In this document: piece by piece, positions 6,456 to 7,217 of the stretch | Numbering within the stretch: the stretch's first letter is position 1 | How the letters are laid out: every line of letters starts with the position of its first letter | Assembly: GCA_029287645.1 (NCBI GenBank) | Contig: JARFQS010000513.1 | Location: forward strand, 1-7,217 | Length of the DNA: 7,217 bases | DNA from: Thermoanaerobaculia bacterium | GTDB lineage: Bacteria > Acidobacteriota > Thermoanaerobaculia > Multivoradales > JAHEKO01 | Direction of reading: 5' to 3' | The notes under the pieces: model-generated | What the model was told of the DNA's origin: nothing | The model's input: only the letters and a program-made list of their open reading frames with translations | The model's database searches: none | Position numbers and translations under genes: made by a program

Positions 6456-6983
6456 ATGTCGAAGACAACCAGTACCAAGAAGAGTCTTCAGGGAATCGTC
6501 TCCAGCCTGGGGTACTTGATCGAGCTGGCGGGCCAACCAGAGGCAGTCCGTCAGGAATCGACCACGGTCTCGGGTTGGAGTGTGGGACAACACCTCGAGC
6601 ATCTGACCCTGAGTGACGAGCTCACCCTGGAAGGGTTATCGAATTTGTTGAGTAGGCCGGGAAGCACCACACCGAGGCAGCCCACCTTGGTCGGTCGAAT
6701 CTGCCTGTGGGCGGGCTACATCCCGCGGGGCCGGGGAAAAGCGCCAAAAGGGGTGGTTCCTCAGGGAATGCCTGGCCAGGAGATTCACGACAGATTGACG
6801 GCGGTACGCGAGAAGTTCGTCGAGTTGGAGGCATCTGTGGAGACTCTCGCCAGCTCGACCGCTACCCAGCCACACCCGGTCTTCGGCCACCTGGATGCCT
6901 GTCAGTGGCTCCGCTTCACGGACATGCACCACCATCACCACCAGAAGATCATCCGCGACATCGTTCGCTCCGTGAACGGTTGA
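6456..6983 (+). CDS. DUF1569/DinB-like putative metal-binding four-helix protein
   Basis: A 175-residue cytoplasmic protein resembling the DUF1569 branch of the DinB/YfiT superfamily of four-helix-bundle proteins, several of which bind a metal and act as thiol-dependent transferases. Features fitting this are WSVGQHLEHLTLSDE (41-55), with H47 and H50 as candidate ligands; HPVFGHLDACQW (140-151), the typical DUF1569 pre-helix motif; and MHHHHHQKII (157-166), whose His residues replace the usual HxxHH of the last helix. The run of five consecutive His is unusual (6927-6941). There is no signal peptide or membrane helix. Start: ATG 6456, 7 bp after the DUF3592 stop and with no nearby Shine-Dalgarno, so translational coupling to the upstream gene is likely. 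Function and substrate are unknown. The TGA lies inside a dispersed repeat that continues downstream. Confidence 0.78.
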   Translation: MSKTTSTKKSLQGIVSSLGYLIELAGQPEAVRQESTTVSGWSVGQHLEHLTLSDELTLEGLSNLLSRPGSTTPRQPTLVGRICLWAGYIPRGRGKAPKGVVPQGMPGQEIHDRLTAVREKFVELEASVETLASSTATQPHPVFGHLDACQWLRFTDMHHHHHQKIIRDIVRSVNG

Positions 6984-7025
6984 GGCGGCCCGTTCCCCTG
7001 CCGGCCGATCTTTGAGCAGTGGGGG
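6980..7025. repeat. Composite repeat copy B: GC hairpin + octamer remnant
   Basis: This segment aligns with 4589-4634 at roughly 80% identity. The hairpin arms are CGGCCCG (6986-6992) and CCGGCCG (7001-7007), with one mismatch and the same 8-nt loop length; GAGCAGTG follows at 7014-7021. It begins within the last codons of the DUF1569 gene, overlapping its TGA, and could serve as a weak terminator, although only three T follow (7011-7013). Confidence 0.65.
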
Positions 7026-7029
7026 TCGA

Positions 7030-7051
7030 TCAGCCGGCGCACCTTGGCTGA
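7030..7051. repeat. Hairpin TCAGCC/GGCTGA in terminal spacer
   Basis: Perfect 6-bp arms at 7030-7035 and 7046-7051, extendable by two G-U pairs in RNA, lie 47 bp past the DUF1569 stop. No T-tract follows. This may help to end transcription of the DUF3592-DUF1569 unit. Confidence 0.35.
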
Positions 7052-7056
7052 CCTTT

Positions 7057-7094
7057 GAGGCAGTGGGGCATTGGAGCAATGCGCGATGTAGGGG
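7057..7094 (+). repeat. Degenerate octamer array, direct repeat copy 1
   Basis: Four consecutive 8-nt units GAGGCAGT, GGGGCATT, GGAGCAAT, GCGCGATG (7057-7088) run into TAGGGG. Positions 7058-7094 match 7181-7217 at 35 of 37 bases, the last 28 exactly. The first unit is identical to the tandem unit at 4623-4654, which ties the two loci to one repeat family. Confidence 0.75.
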
Positions 7095-7141
7095 CGGCCC
7101 TCGCGGCCGCCCGCGGGAGGGGGCAAGCCTCTCCCCTACAT
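7086..7141. repeat. 56-bp palindromic element with 9-bp terminal inverted repeats
   Basis: ATGTAGGGG (7086-7094) and CCCCTACAT (7133-7141) are perfect 9-bp inverted ends. Inside is a hairpin GGGCGGCC (7092-7099)/GGCCGCCC (7105-7112) with loop CTCGC, then a second imperfect stem, GGGAG (7115-7119)/CTCCC (7131-7135). Size and structure resemble a REP/MITE-like intergenic palindrome; GTAGGGG-type palindromes recur in many environmental bacterial genomes. It contains no coding capacity. Confidence 0.65.
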
Positions 7142-7171
7142 TCAGGGTGGGCCGCCCGAACGAACCTCGAG

Positions 7172-7217
7172 GACCGGTGAAGGCAGTCAGGCATTGGAGC
7201 AATGCGCGATGTAGGGG
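7172..7217 (+). repeat. Degenerate octamer array, direct repeat copy 2 (cut by window end)
   Basis: Units AAGGCAGT, CAGGCATT, GGAGCAAT, GCGCGATG (7180-7211) are followed by TAGGGG at the last base of the window. It lies 123 bp after copy 1 and shares the preceding GACC..TGA. It ends exactly where the next 56-bp palindrome would begin, so the array probably continues beyond the window. Region 6984-7217 as a whole has no gene I can support. Confidence 0.72.

Noticed and set aside
82..6983. A defence or secretion island, or an undescribed multi-gene system
   Set aside because: The genes belong to unrelated families, alternate in strand, and only the last two look co-transcribed. No nuclease-helicase, reverse transcriptase, toxin pair, integrase or phage gene is present.
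7092..7112. Intrinsic terminator from the GGGCGGCC/GGCCGCCC hairpin
   Set aside because: The stem is strong but no T-tract follows on either strand, and the hairpin is part of a repeated palindromic element, which better explains it.

Overview
The window is a stretch of ordinary, gene-dense bacterial chromosome with high GC (roughly 60% by eye). It comes from a Gram-negative-type organism: there is a signal peptide/lipobox protein, an HdeD-type membrane protein, an MscS channel and c-di-GMP turnover. Gene content and the repeat style (GAGGCAGT octamers, GTAGGGG palindromes) suggest an environmental lineage such as Acidobacteriota or a deltaproteobacterial-grade group. That placement is an impression, not a demonstration. 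I see no rRNA, tRNA, CRISPR array, transposase, integrase, phage gene or toxin-antitoxin pair.

Layout, left to right: an HdeD/DUF308 six-helix membrane protein (minus, 82-714); a divergent secreted or lipid-anchored START/SRPBCC-like protein (plus, 892-1695); a convergent MscS-family mechanosensitive channel (minus, 1708-2784); a divergent Mut7-C protein, which fuses a ubiquitin-like domain to a PIN-like RNase with a zinc ribbon (plus, 2893-3645); a convergent stand-alone EAL phosphodiesterase (minus, 3642-4406) whose stop codon overlaps that of the Mut7-C gene in one CTAG; a 317-bp divergent spacer holding an inverted repeat, two hairpins and a tandem octamer array; a large DUF3592 membrane protein (plus, 4724-6448); and a DUF1569/DinB-like protein (plus, 6456-6983) 7 bp behind it, probably in the same operon. 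The last 234 bp (6984-7217) are noncoding composite repeat.

The genes alternate in direction and, apart from the final pair, look independently transcribed. They do not form a recognisable pathway. A loose theme is envelope and stress physiology (HdeD, MscS, a periplasmic lipid-binding-type protein, DUF3592), with one signalling enzyme (EAL) and one RNA/tRNA-type enzyme (Mut7-C).

I found no convincing new multi-gene system. The most interesting material is noncoding: a composite repeat family built from a GC-rich hairpin plus a degenerate 8-nt unit, present in the 4.6-kb spacer and again at 7.0-7.2 kb, where it carries a 56-bp palindromic insertion-like element and appears to run in 123-bp steps past the window edge; and a short quasi-palindrome, GGAC(C/G)GTCC, found three times, each time at a gene boundary.
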